From NCBI GenBank assembly GCA_028718185.1, contig JAQUMH010000016.1:1-38041 (forward strand): DNA of 38,041 nt, written 5' to 3'. Positions 23,004-31,376 of this stretch are shown here, one piece after another. Each line of letters begins with the position of its first letter. Within the stretch, counting starts at the first letter, position 1. The translations under genes were made by a program, and so were the position numbers. A model generated the notes under the pieces. The model ran no database searches and was not told the origin of the DNA. It saw nothing but the letters and a program-made list of their open reading frames with translations. This stretch comes from Elusimicrobiota bacterium. GTDB taxonomy: Bacteria > Elusimicrobiota > UBA8919.

Positions 23004-25202
23004 TTACATCAACGCGTCCATCGTAATCGCCGGATGATTCACTTTCTGTAAAAATTCCAGCAGTTTTTCCGTGTCTGTTGCTATTGTTTCATCTGCTATT
23101 TTATCAAAGAAATCCGGAACTCCTTCCTCCGCACAACGGGCTTTAAGTTTATCTGCGAGCGCCTCTTTTAGTTCTTTCGGCATCCATACAATTCTCTTCA
23201 ACCCGCCGTCTGCTTTAATAAATTTCTTTGAAGTAATATAAAGACGCCCGAAACCCATAAATCCCGGTGTCTGGTTACCGCCGCCGACAGAACCCGCAAG
23301 CGTGGAAAAAGACATACCAAGCGGTGTCATTCCGGAAAATTCACGATTAACAATCATAAATCCGTTTGCTTCCGGAACAATTGCGCCTATACATTCAAAA
23401 CAACCGCAGGATGTCTCGGGAAATGTCATAATTGAATACCCGTGAAACTGTTCAAGGTGACCATTTGATTTTGTTTTTACCCAATCGTTTATACCCTGCC
23501 ATTCACCACGCACTTCATCCAAAACAGTACCTTTTTTTACCGGTTGGTTTGGTCCTGTCGGGTTTATTTCAAACGACGCCTTGCAATCAAGCCAGTTATA
23601 AGCACCGCAGAGCCCAAGCCGTTCGGGTTTTACAATGCATAAATGGTTAGGTGCAAAGGATTGACAGAGAGTGCAGGAATAAAACGTATCAACTGATTCA
23701 TCTGTCATAGCGCCTATTCTTTCGTCGCGGAACTTATACGCTTCGCGGGCTTTCGGTAATAATTTTTTAATATCTTCTTCTTTTGTATAAATCTTTACCT
23801 GGACCTTATCAATAATCGCCCCGAAAATTTCGTGTACTCTTGCGTGAATTATTGTTCCGAGATGTTTTAATTTAAAACCTTTTGTTTTGGCTTCTTTTGA
23901 AATCCTGAGCCATATCAAATCACGTTGACCGGTATGCATAACACCCTGCGCCTCGTTTAAGAATGTATGAATCTGCCTTTCCACAATTGATTCAAATTCC
24001 TTCTGCATCTTTCTTCCTGCTACTTCAACATATATTCCTAACGGAGTTGCAGAACCTTCTTTAATATCATCTATTTCAGACCCGATAATTTCTATTTTGC
24101 CGTCATCAATCTTGTCCGTATCCCCTATTGCGACATATTCAAACGCGGTTGAAAATTTACTACCCGCCTCAAGATATGTCTGCTCTCTTCTCACCCTTTC
24201 GCCTTCAAACGCAGCTGAGTAAGCGACCGGAATCGGAATTTCCGAAACTTTTACCTTAACACCTCTAACTTCAATACAAACAGGAACAATCTTTTTATAA
24301 TCTAATTCTTTAACCAAATGCTCGTAGGTACAGATTCCTGACGGACGAATTTCCGGTATGTCAGTATCTGCAATTATAGGAAATCCCATATCAATTGCAC
24401 CCGCACCTGTTGCATATTTAATATCATCTAATGGTCCTAACGTTAATCCGAAAGCAAAAACCCTTTCTTTACAATATTTCAAACACTTCGTCGCCTCACC
24501 TTTTCTATGACCGCCGAAAGTAAGAGCTCCTCTTATCGCCCAGTGTAACGGGTAAATAGCTGAAATTGTATCCCTGCCGTACGGAACTATATAAGTATCC
24601 CAACCCATTTCCACCCCTTCTTCTTTCAGCTGGTCAATAATTGATTTACCACCTGCCTTGCCGCCAGGCAGGTTAGAAGATGAACCGACAAAAGTAAGTA
24701 TCTGTCTTTTTTGGAGTTCTCTTACTATTTCAACTGCAGTTTTGTTATCAGGCGCCGCACCAAGTATTGCAGCAGCTCCGGGCATTCTGCCGTCAACAAG
24801 CTGTATTCCCAACTGCCTTAAAATAGTATCCGAAAAAAATCCGTTACAATCAGGCTGCGGTTCCTGGTTGTAAAGATAGCGGAGCCCCATAATAATCTCT
24901 TCCGAAAGAAGCGCGGCAATCCCTGAGTCCAAAGCGTCGCCAAGGTAAGGCAGCCATATCGCCTGTGTAGGCTCGTCATGTAAAAGTGATTTTGCTTCCT
25001 GCAAAACAGGTTTTATATCGCCAAGTGTTTTTACTTCAGTACCTAACAATGCATACGCCATCGGGAAGAAATATGCAGTATCAGGAAACTCTACTTTTTG
25101 CGATTCTCCTTTTTCAGAAATAGCTTTATTCAAGAATTCTTCCGCTTCTTTAACTATCTTATTAGCACCTCTTATAACAGCACCCGCAACAATCTTTGAC
25201 AT
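23004..25202 (-). CDS. acsB: Acetyl-CoA synthase (CODH/ACS beta subunit)
   Basis: A 732-residue bacterial ACS, close to the 729 of Moorella. It joins CO, the methyl group from AcsCD and CoA at the nickel A-cluster. The 4Fe-4S ligands are Cys510, Cys513, Cys522 and Cys532 (SCTLCQSF...HLCIVKPERLGLCGAYNW), and the bridging/distal nickel site is Cys599-Gly-Cys601 (ETSCGCFECIGA). The N-terminal CO-channel domain is complete. Residues about 178-186 (LPGGKAGGK) are encoded by a perfect palindrome (24651-24673) that resembles an intergenic repeat and may be a small in-frame insertion. GGAGGAAAAA precedes ATG. Confidence 0.97.
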   Translation of the reverse strand: MSKIVAGAVIRGANKIVKEAEEFLNKAISEKGESQKVEFPDTAYFFPMAYALLGTEVKTLGDIKPVLQEAKSLLHDEPTQAIWLPYLGDALDSGIAALLSEEIIMGLRYLYNQEPQPDCNGFFSDTILRQLGIQLVDGRMPGAAAILGAAPDNKTAVEIVRELQKRQILTFVGSSSNLPGGKAGGKSIIDQLKEEGVEMGWDTYIVPYGRDTISAIYPLHWAIRGALTFGGHRKGEATKCLKYCKERVFAFGLTLGPLDDIKYATGAGAIDMGFPIIADTDIPEIRPSGICTYEHLVKELDYKKIVPVCIEVRGVKVKVSEIPIPVAYSAAFEGERVRREQTYLEAGSKFSTAFEYVAIGDTDKIDDGKIEIIGSEIDDIKEGSATPLGIYVEVAGRKMQKEFESIVERQIHTFLNEAQGVMHTGQRDLIWLRISKEAKTKGFKLKHLGTIIHARVHEIFGAIIDKVQVKIYTKEEDIKKLLPKAREAYKFRDERIGAMTDESVDTFYSCTLCQSFAPNHLCIVKPERLGLCGAYNWLDCKASFEINPTGPNQPVKKGTVLDEVRGEWQGINDWVKTKSNGHLEQFHGYSIMTFPETSCGCFECIGAIVPEANGFMIVNREFSGMTPLGMSFSTLAGSVGGGNQTPGFMGFGRLYITSKKFIKADGGLKRIVWMPKELKEALADKLKARCAEEGVPDFFDKIADETIATDTEKLLEFLQKVNHPAITMDALM
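24651..24673. repeat. Palindrome inside acsB
   Basis: ACCTGCCT (24651-24658) and AGGCAGGT (24666-24673) pair perfectly around a 7-base loop. Its sequence closely matches the intergenic palindrome at 27257-27276. Confidence 0.7.
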
Positions 25203-25221
25203 TTTTTCCTCCGAAACAAGT

Positions 25222-25297
25222 TAGGCACGCCAAGGGTCTACGACAACTACATTAATGTTGTTTTTGTAGTGGCATAGCTTGCTATGCCTGCATTTTT
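25222..25297 (-). repeat. Modular hairpin repeat S2
   Basis: Contains GGCATAGC/GCTATGCC (25271-25288) and ACTACA...TGTAGT pairing, ending with a GGCACGCC-like partial hairpin. Ten bases after the upstream flavoprotein stop. Matches S3. Confidence 0.75.
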
Positions 25298-26578
25298 TTA
25301 CATTACCAATTCTTTATATTCTTTTTCAGCAAACTCTTCTTTATATTTTTTAACTAACGGCAGAATTTTAGCAAAATTAAAATTATTATTTAACAATTCT
25401 TCCTTTATAGATGAAACATCAATCTTTTTCCTGATAAGCGAACCATAAACACCTGCATTATCCACGTCATTTACCAAAACAAACCCTACAATTTTGTTAT
25501 TTTTTAAAACAATTTTTTTATAAATCTCCTGAGCATCATTCTTTTTAACAAGTATTTCGTATCCTTCACCTTTTGGTTTAGTAATACCGTATGAAATTGT
25601 GGGAAGTTCAAAAAATTCAACGGAATTCATACCTAAAGAACCATCATATTTTATATTTTTCCCTGCCATATTAAGTCCGGCTATTTTCCCCTGAATAACA
25701 GCGTTAGGCCAAAGAGCATTTATTGTCGACTCACCTGTAACTAAATCTTTTGTCTGTGCGACATCACCGGCAGCGAAAACATCAGTAACATTTGTCTGCA
25801 ACGACTCGTTAACTATAATTCCCCACTCGGTTTTTATACCGGCATCCTTTACAAGTTCAATATTTGCCTGGACACCTTTACCTATAACCACAATCTGACA
25901 GTCAATTTTTTCTTCGTTTTCAAGAATTATGCCGGATACTTCTTTATCCCCTGTAATTTCTTTTGCCGAAAGACCCGTGATAACCTTAATCCCTTTGTTT
26001 TCAATTCTTCTTTGTATAAAACCGGCTCCTTCCTCATCAAGCATTTGTGAAAGAATATGTTTTGATTTAACAACAACAATAACCTTTAGCCCTCTTTTAT
26101 GCAAAGCATACGCGGCACGAAGCCCGATAAGCCCGCCCCCGAGCATGACCGCTGTTTTTGTTTTACCAAGCCGCTCTTCTATTTTTCTTGCATCATTTAT
26201 ATTCCGTAATCCGAATACACCGTCTTTTTCAACACCGGGAATATTTTCCATCTTTGAACGGGAACCCGTCGCTATTAGAAGTTTATCAAAAGACAAAGTT
26301 TTCCCGTCAGAAAGTTTAATTTTTTTACCGGGTAACACTGCTTCCACTTTTTTCCCAACTATTGAATCAACATTATGTTTTTTAAAGAAATCTTCCCCCC
26401 GATATTTTAGTTTTTCTTCAGTCATCATCCCCGCAAGATAATAAGACAAAACACACCTTGAATAAATTGAGTAGTTTTCATCCGAAATAACCGTTATTTT
26501 TCCGCTTTTATCAACTGACCTTATCGCTTCAACCGCAGAAACCCCCGCAGCCGAAGACCCAACTATCACATATTCCAT
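25298..26578 (-). CDS. FAD/NAD(P)-dependent oxidoreductase of the CODH cluster
   Basis: A 426-residue two-dinucleotide-domain flavoprotein (pyridine-nucleotide-disulphide oxidoreductase superfamily, NADH oxidase/nitrite-reductase-like branch). FAD motif IVGSSAAGVSAVEAIR is at residues 5-20, the ATGSRSKMENIPG strand follows, NAD motif MLGGGLIGLRAAYAL is near 146-160, and the second FAD motif VFAAGDVAQT is near 265. No redox CxxxxC pair is visible. The order CooS, CooF-like, flavoprotein recurs in anaerobes, where it is thought to move CO-derived electrons from ferredoxin-like CooF to NAD(P). AAGAGG precedes ATG at 26578. Confidence 0.88.
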   Translation of the reverse strand: MEYVIVGSSAAGVSAVEAIRSVDKSGKITVISDENYSIYSRCVLSYYLAGMMTEEKLKYRGEDFFKKHNVDSIVGKKVEAVLPGKKIKLSDGKTLSFDKLLIATGSRSKMENIPGVEKDGVFGLRNINDARKIEERLGKTKTAVMLGGGLIGLRAAYALHKRGLKVIVVVKSKHILSQMLDEEGAGFIQRRIENKGIKVITGLSAKEITGDKEVSGIILENEEKIDCQIVVIGKGVQANIELVKDAGIKTEWGIIVNESLQTNVTDVFAAGDVAQTKDLVTGESTINALWPNAVIQGKIAGLNMAGKNIKYDGSLGMNSVEFFELPTISYGITKPKGEGYEILVKKNDAQEIYKKIVLKNNKIVGFVLVNDVDNAGVYGSLIRKKIDVSSIKEELLNNNFNFAKILPLVKKYKEEFAEKEYKELVM

Positions 26579-26593
26579 AATAAACCTCTTAAA

Positions 26594-26800
26594 AGGGTTA
26601 TGGCGTTATAGGGTTATAGGGTTGTAGGGTTGTAGGGTTTTTAAACTCTACAAACTCTATAACTCTATGAACTCTATAACTCCACGAACTCTATAACTCC
26701 ACGAACTCTATAACTCCACGAACTCTATAACTCCACGAACTCTATAACTCCACGAACTCTATAACTCCACGAACTCTATAACTCCACGAACTCTATAACT
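26594..26800. repeat. Word-array hairpin with seven perfect 17-bp tandem units
   Basis: 26594-26640 is GGGTTATA/GGGTTGTA words, including four GGG runs spaced by five bases (26611-26637). 26669-26787 is seven tandem copies of GAACTCTATAACTCCAC plus a 13-base partial copy to 26800. On the minus strand it starts inside the cooF stop codon TAG (26799-26801). Confidence 0.9.
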
Positions 26801-27221
26801 ATTTTACCGTTAGCGATTTTGTCGGACAGGAGACCACGCACACTGGTCCTTCAGTTCTGTCTTTGCATAAATCACATTTTATTGCAAGGTTCTTCCTGCG
26901 GGAAATCGCACCGAAAGGACAAACCATTACACACATCCAGCATCCTACACATTTATCTTCGTTATGCTGGGTAGAACCGTCTTCCGCTTTGAACATTGAA
27001 CCTGACATACAAGCTGTTATACAAGGCGCATCCTCGCAGTGATGACAGGCATCAGAAATAATTATTTCTTCAACTGCCTGGACTTTTCTCCTGTGGACAG
27101 GAAGCGGCGTTTCTGAAATTGCAGTAAAAAGCGTTTTCCCCTTTGAGTGTTCAACAGCACAGGCAATTTCACAACTCCTGCACCCTAAACATTTAGTAAC
27201 ATTACAATAAACCTTTTTCAT
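26799..27221 (-). CDS. cooF: CooF-like polyferredoxin (four 4Fe-4S)
   Basis: A 140-residue iron-sulfur protein with four cysteine groups: CNVTKCLGCRSCEIAC, CHHCEDAPCITAC, CVGCWMCVMVCPFGAI, and CDLCKDRTEGPVCVVSC leading to PTKSL. This is the arrangement of CooF/HycB-type electron carriers, acting in the cytoplasm between CODH (acsA, upstream) and the flavoprotein (downstream). Slightly shorter than many CooF proteins but no motif is missing. ATG at 27221; spacer to acsA is filled by repeat R3 and short words. Confidence 0.92.
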   Translation of the reverse strand: MKKVYCNVTKCLGCRSCEIACAVEHSKGKTLFTAISETPLPVHRRKVQAVEEIIISDACHHCEDAPCITACMSGSMFKAEDGSTQHNEDKCVGCWMCVMVCPFGAISRRKNLAIKCDLCKDRTEGPVCVVSCPTKSLTVK

Positions 27222-27256
27222 ACATTACCTCAGAATCTTATAATTTTCCCCTCATC

Positions 27257-27276
27257 CCTGCCTACCGGCAGGCAGG
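27257..27276. repeat. CCTGCC/GGCAGG palindrome
   Basis: CCTGCC (27257-27262) and GGCAGG (27267-27272), extended by CAGG. Same family as the palindrome inside acsB. A short array of GAACATATGAACACATGAAC words follows at about 27310-27340. Confidence 0.6.
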
Positions 27277-27359
27277 TTTCATCTTATTAATGTTCTGCTG
27301 TTATACCTAACAACATGTGAACATATGAACACATGAACGCCTTTCATTTCTCATCTTAT

Positions 27360-27478
27360 AATCGCGAAGCGAGGAAGAAATTTCTGAAGAGCCTAAATTT
27401 GCGACTTATTCTTTCCAGGAGCAAATGATAGAGCGAGTTCTAACGAGCGTCTCGAAGAAGTTTGCTCCCGAGCGTTAG
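27360..27478 (-). repeat. About 120-bp dispersed repeat R3
   Basis: Nearly identical to R1; differences are concentrated in the loop after CTCGCTCT and at one stem base. Its first bases include the acsA stop TAA (27475-27477). Confidence 0.85.
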
Positions 27479-29379
27479 TACATCATGGGCTTTAACTTCA
27501 ACGCTGCACGTTTTTTGTCCAAATGTTCTATTATAAGTTTTGCTGCTTTTATCGGATCGGGTTCAAACGCAAATTTTCCGCCTACTATATTTTCAATATC
27601 ATCCGTTAGATACTTTGTCAGGTTTTTTCCACCCATAATAGGGAGCGGAAGACCTAAAACCGTATAAATACCTGATGCAATAGCATAAAATCCAATACAT
27701 ACCGCTTTTTCAGACATCCATTCAGGAGCTGCAGCAGCAACAGGTAAATCGGAAATATCTTCACCTAATCCGCCTTCAGTTAAAACATTGCAAAGGGTTG
27801 TTAAAATCCTTGAAATATCAACACAAGCGCCCATATGCAAAACAGGCGGTATACCGACTGCTTCACAAATTTCCTGGAGACCTTTTCCTGCATATTTTTT
27901 TGCTGCCTCAGGAAGAAGTAATCCTGCTTTAGCAGAGGCAATTGCAGAACATCCTGTTGTAACAACCAGAACATCATTTTTTAGGAGTTCTTTTGTAAGT
28001 TCAATGTGCGCCCAGTCGTGTTTCACTTTAGGATTATTACAACCGACAATTCCAACCGCACCACGCAGACGTCCTGAAATTATAGCATCGTTGAGCGGCC
28101 TGTATGTAGCTCTATATTTTCCTCCGAGCATCTTAAAAATGTATTCAGTTGTAAAACCGGCGACTAATTCCATCTTTTCTTTCGGAATATTAACAAGTTC
28201 TTTTTTCCTATTTTTGTAATTTTCAATAGCAAGCCGGACAATTTTTTTAGCAATCGGCAGTGCTTCTTCCTCTGAGAATTCTATGTGTTCAACACCCGGA
28301 AATTTTGCTTTCGGTGAAGTCGAAACTACTTTTGTATGAAAACAACCGGCAAGTTTACCTAACGCAGGCATAACACACTGGACATCAGTAATAAACACCT
28401 CAACGGCACCCGTTATGATGGCAAGTTCCTGCTGTAAGAAATTACCTGCAATCGGTATACCTCTTCTCATTAGAATTTCATTTGCAGTACAGCAGATACC
28501 CGCAAGGTTTATTCCTTTTGCACCGTAACTTTTTGCAAGTTCCAAAAGTTCTTTATCCTGCGAAGCGGTAACGACAACATCCGACAGTAATGGTTCGTGC
28601 CCGTGAACAATTATATTTACTTCGTCTTCTTTTATTACACCAAGATTTGATACGGAACGTATCGGAGTAGGGGAACCAAACAGAACATCCTGCAAGTCGG
28701 TAGCAATCATACTTCCACCCCAGCCGTTTGATAGTGATGCCCGCATCCCCTGCTGAAGTATATTTTTATAATCGCTATCAACTCCCATTGTAGTTCTATT
28801 CATAAGCTCTACTATTTCTTTGTCAATACCTCGCGGCATAATTTTATTTTTTCTCCAGAGATCCTGTCTTTTTTGTGGAGCGCGGTGTGTTAGATCCAAC
28901 TCCCCTTCCTGCTGACCAAACTCTGAAAGGAATTTTTCAGCTACGTCATGAGCGATTTCTTCAATCTTTCTACTTTCTGTATTTATGCTTAACTCTTTTG
29001 CAAGATTTAAGAGTTTTTCTTCTCCTTTTATTCCATAACCTTTTGTTTTACCTTCAGCTGTTTTAAGTAAAGTGTGCGCAACATCCCTGCCATGGTCGGT
29101 ATGGGCTGCACCGCCTGCGGCTATCATTCTGACAAGATTTCTTGCGGCGATTGTATCGGCGTTCGCACCGCATATTCCCTCAGTATTGCCTTCGCCGAAA
29201 GGGTCAATTCTACAAGGACCCATTACGCAATTTCTACAACATACTCCAAGTTGCCCAAACCCACATTCCGGTTCCATTGCTTCATACCTATCAAACGCTG
29301 TAGTAATTGCTTTTTGACAAGATACATTTAACATATCTTTTGTTGCTGAATCTATTGTTTTTTTATTTTCACCACTCAT
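27475..29379 (-). CDS. acsA: Carbon monoxide dehydrogenase catalytic subunit
   Basis: A 634-residue Ni-Fe CODH that reduces CO2 to CO for AcsB or oxidises CO. N-terminal CGFGQLGVCCRNCVMGPC and EGICGAN supply the D- and B-cluster cysteines. C-cluster ligands are visible in order: His in VHGHEP, then Cys in GICCTANE, TDVQCVMP, VGIVGCNNPK, VTTGCSAIA and MGACVDISR. No missing ligand. It could be called cooS from sequence alone; the acsB/acsC context favours acsA. Its ATG directly abuts the cooC stop TAG, and GGAGGG within the end of cooC serves as its ribosome site, so translation is coupled. Confidence 0.96.
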   Translation of the reverse strand: MSGENKKTIDSATKDMLNVSCQKAITTAFDRYEAMEPECGFGQLGVCCRNCVMGPCRIDPFGEGNTEGICGANADTIAARNLVRMIAAGGAAHTDHGRDVAHTLLKTAEGKTKGYGIKGEEKLLNLAKELSINTESRKIEEIAHDVAEKFLSEFGQQEGELDLTHRAPQKRQDLWRKNKIMPRGIDKEIVELMNRTTMGVDSDYKNILQQGMRASLSNGWGGSMIATDLQDVLFGSPTPIRSVSNLGVIKEDEVNIIVHGHEPLLSDVVVTASQDKELLELAKSYGAKGINLAGICCTANEILMRRGIPIAGNFLQQELAIITGAVEVFITDVQCVMPALGKLAGCFHTKVVSTSPKAKFPGVEHIEFSEEEALPIAKKIVRLAIENYKNRKKELVNIPKEKMELVAGFTTEYIFKMLGGKYRATYRPLNDAIISGRLRGAVGIVGCNNPKVKHDWAHIELTKELLKNDVLVVTTGCSAIASAKAGLLLPEAAKKYAGKGLQEICEAVGIPPVLHMGACVDISRILTTLCNVLTEGGLGEDISDLPVAAAAPEWMSEKAVCIGFYAIASGIYTVLGLPLPIMGGKNLTKYLTDDIENIVGGKFAFEPDPIKAAKLIIEHLDKKRAALKLKPMMY

Positions 29380-30135
29380 CTATCCCTCCAATTTGGTAAC
29401 CACATTCTCTATTTCTTTTGTTAAAAATTCACTTTTATCCGAAATTATACCCCTATTTTTTTCAAATGCTTCGTTATATGCTATGTATTGAATTATTTTA
29501 TCTTCGCCTAAATTTTGTTTAAGGAATTCTTTGTCTTTTTCATTACGAATCTTATTTGCAACTATTGAAATTTTCTTTATACCTAGCGAACTTGCGAGAG
29601 AAATTATCCGTTTTGCTGTTTCAACGCTCGGTGCTGTCGGTTCCGTAACGATTAGAATAACATTAACCGCTTTTGCTGTCCCGCGGGTTAAATGCTCGAT
29701 ACCCGCTTCCATATCCATTAAAAGCACTTCATTTTCTTTAAGTAAAAGATGGCTTACGAGCGTCTTTGCAAAAGCATTTTCCGGGCAAAAACAGCCACTG
29801 CTGGCAGGTTTGACCTTTCCTAAAACAAGAAGGTGAATACCTTTATACTCGACAGAGAATTCTGACGGTATATCATCAACTTTAGGATTCATCTTAAAAA
29901 AAACCGCCGGACCGTCACCGCCGGACTGGGTGCGTTCCTGGATAATATTTTTTAATTCTATTACCGGCTGTAATTTCTCCGGCTGGGGATATCCTAAAAT
30001 TGTTGCGAGATTTGCATCCGGGTCACAGTCAAGAACCCAGACATCTTTCCCTTTTTTACTCAAAACAATAGCTAAAGCTGCAGTAATTGTTGATTTACCT
30101 ACACCGCCCTTACCTGTCACTGCAATTTTATTCAT
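29380..30135 (-). CDS. cooC: CODH nickel-insertion ATPase
   Basis: A 251-residue MinD/ParA-type ATPase that loads nickel into CODH/ACS. The deviant Walker A VTGKGGVGKST is at residues 5-15, DCDPDANLA follows, the metal-binding pair Cys-Phe-Cys is in SGCFCPENAF, and DMEAGIEHLTRGT is the Walker B region. It is the first gene of the carbonyl-branch operon, behind a strong promoter. There is no Shine-Dalgarno sequence and the start codon is only nine bases from the -10 box, so the transcript is probably leaderless. Confidence 0.93.
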   Translation of the reverse strand: MNKIAVTGKGGVGKSTITAALAIVLSKKGKDVWVLDCDPDANLATILGYPQPEKLQPVIELKNIIQERTQSGGDGPAVFFKMNPKVDDIPSEFSVEYKGIHLLVLGKVKPASSGCFCPENAFAKTLVSHLLLKENEVLLMDMEAGIEHLTRGTAKAVNVILIVTEPTAPSVETAKRIISLASSLGIKKISIVANKIRNEKDKEFLKQNLGEDKIIQYIAYNEAFEKNRGIISDKSEFLTKEIENVVTKLEG

Positions 30136-30144
30136 TTGAGTGTA

Positions 30145-30173
30145 ATTTTATCAAACAAATAGTTGCTTGTCAA
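30145..30173 (-). promoter_or_regulatory. Sigma-70-type promoter of the carbonyl-branch operon
   Basis: On the minus strand -35 TTGACA (30168-30173), 17-bp spacer, -10 TAAAAT (30145-30150). The cooC ATG follows nine bases after the -10. Confidence 0.85.
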
Positions 30174-30261
30174 CATTTGAAAAACAAAAAGCAAACTCTA
30201 CATTGACTTTAGAAAATTAGTAACAAAATTGTTCTATAATTCTGGATAAATAAAAGTATTT

Positions 30262-30816
30262 TTACACTACACAATTACTATCAAACAATATATCAGAAAC
30301 ATATAATGGAAACCACACTAATAAGCCATTTAGAAAGAAGTTGTTTACTTCCCATATCAACAGTAAAAATAGTGGCGCTTTAGAAACAACACCAAACTGA
30401 AATCCGAATAACCCACTTTCGACAATAAAGTAAAAAATATATCCGAATATTCCTCCATATAAAAACGCCTTTTTTTGTGTAGTTCTACGCCATTTAGCAA
30501 GGGCATAGACAACCAGATAGAAAATTAAATATGCAGGAAACGTGGAAGCCAGATCAACATAAAGGCTACTAAATGTTGTTGGATCTATCATGTACCATAA
30601 TACTTCTTCAGTCAAACCAAAAAGAGTTCCAACAACAATAATAGTAATAAAATCTCTTTTAACAATTCGGCGAAGTGCAAATCTCAACTGTTTTCTAAAA
30701 ATGTAAATCAGTATCATGAATAGCATTTGGGCTATGCCTGCAATCGACCCTATTAAAACCAAAAAACCAAAGAAAAATACACCCAAAGCTAAAATAAATA
30801 TCCTAAACTTGTCCAT
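30262..30816 (-). CDS. Membrane protein of unknown function
   Basis: A 184-residue hydrophobic protein with about six membrane segments (for example FRIFILALGVFFFGFLVLIG, IIVVGTLFGLTEEVLWYMI and LLLIWEVNNFFLNGLLVWFPL). Two acidic pairs sit within or beside membrane segments, TEEVLW and VESGLFG. I do not recognise the family. It lies between cooC and spoVG with no operon link; no clear ribosome site is seen upstream of ATG at 30816. Confidence 0.6.
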   Translation of the reverse strand: MDKFRIFILALGVFFFGFLVLIGSIAGIAQMLFMILIYIFRKQLRFALRRIVKRDFITIIVVGTLFGLTEEVLWYMIDPTTFSSLYVDLASTFPAYLIFYLVVYALAKWRRTTQKKAFLYGGIFGYIFYFIVESGLFGFQFGVVSKAPLFLLLIWEVNNFFLNGLLVWFPLYVSDILFDSNCVV

Positions 30817-31036
30817 ATTGCTAAGTAATATATCGACTTTAATAATTTAATTTGTGTGCAACTTTTTATAAATTTATGTTTTCCAAATCTAATTTTCCTT
30901 TACTCTACAAACTAAAAAAGCGTTACGGTATTAACTCGTATCGCTTAAAATTTGTTAAGAAGTTGACGGTATAAAAAACTACCCGATATGTTTGGATTAT
31001 ATTTTAAAAACTAAAAATTAATTGTTATTTTAATTC

Positions 31037-31351
31037 TTATTCTTTACTTTCTGCAGGAACCTCACTTTTTGCATCTTTTGCTCTGCTTACAGTGGGATTC
31101 TTAAGTTCTTTTTCATAAGCATCCATAACTGCTTTTTCTATTTTTTGTCTCATATCTGCATTTATGGGATGCGCTATATCTTTATGTGTTCCATCTTTCA
31201 TTTTCCGTGATGGCATTGAAACAATTAGTTTGTCATTTATTTTGACAATTTTCATGTTCCTGACAACAAATGCATTGTCAAATGTTACCGTTACATATGC
31301 TCTTAACCGCTCTTCATCTTTCAAAAAAACTCTGACTTCTGTAATCTCCAC
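31037..31351 (-). CDS. spoVG: SpoVG family regulator
   Basis: A SpoVG-family RNA/DNA-binding regulator of about 104 residues: VEITEVRVFL, FDNAFVVRNMKIV, MPSRKMKDGTHKDIAHPIN and a helical, acidic C-terminus. The frame is open to an ATG at 31396, but the true start is more likely GTG at 31349-31351: it is five bases after a perfect AGGAGGT, and the protein then begins exactly where other SpoVG proteins do. The extra upstream residues would overlap ispE. SpoVG follows ispE in many bacteria and does not imply sporulation. Confidence 0.92.
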   Translation of the reverse strand: MEITEVRVFLKDEERLRAYVTVTFDNAFVVRNMKIVKINDKLIVSMPSRKMKDGTHKDIAHPINADMRQKIEKAVMDAYEKELKNPTVSRAKDAKSEVPAESKE

Positions 31352-31376
31352 GATGTACCTCCTGATAGCATCAAAC

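Noticed and set aside
25271-25288. Terminator after the flavoprotein gene
   Set aside because: Strong hairpin but no T tract in the direction of transcription; the same hairpin occurs elsewhere as a repeat module.
26669-26800. Possible CRISPR array
   Set aside because: The 17-bp units abut with no spacers and no cas genes are present; it is a simple tandem repeat.
23004-29379. Fused or archaeal-type CODH/ACS
   Set aside because: Lengths and cysteine patterns of AcsA, AcsB, AcsC and AcsD are those of the bacterial separate subunits.
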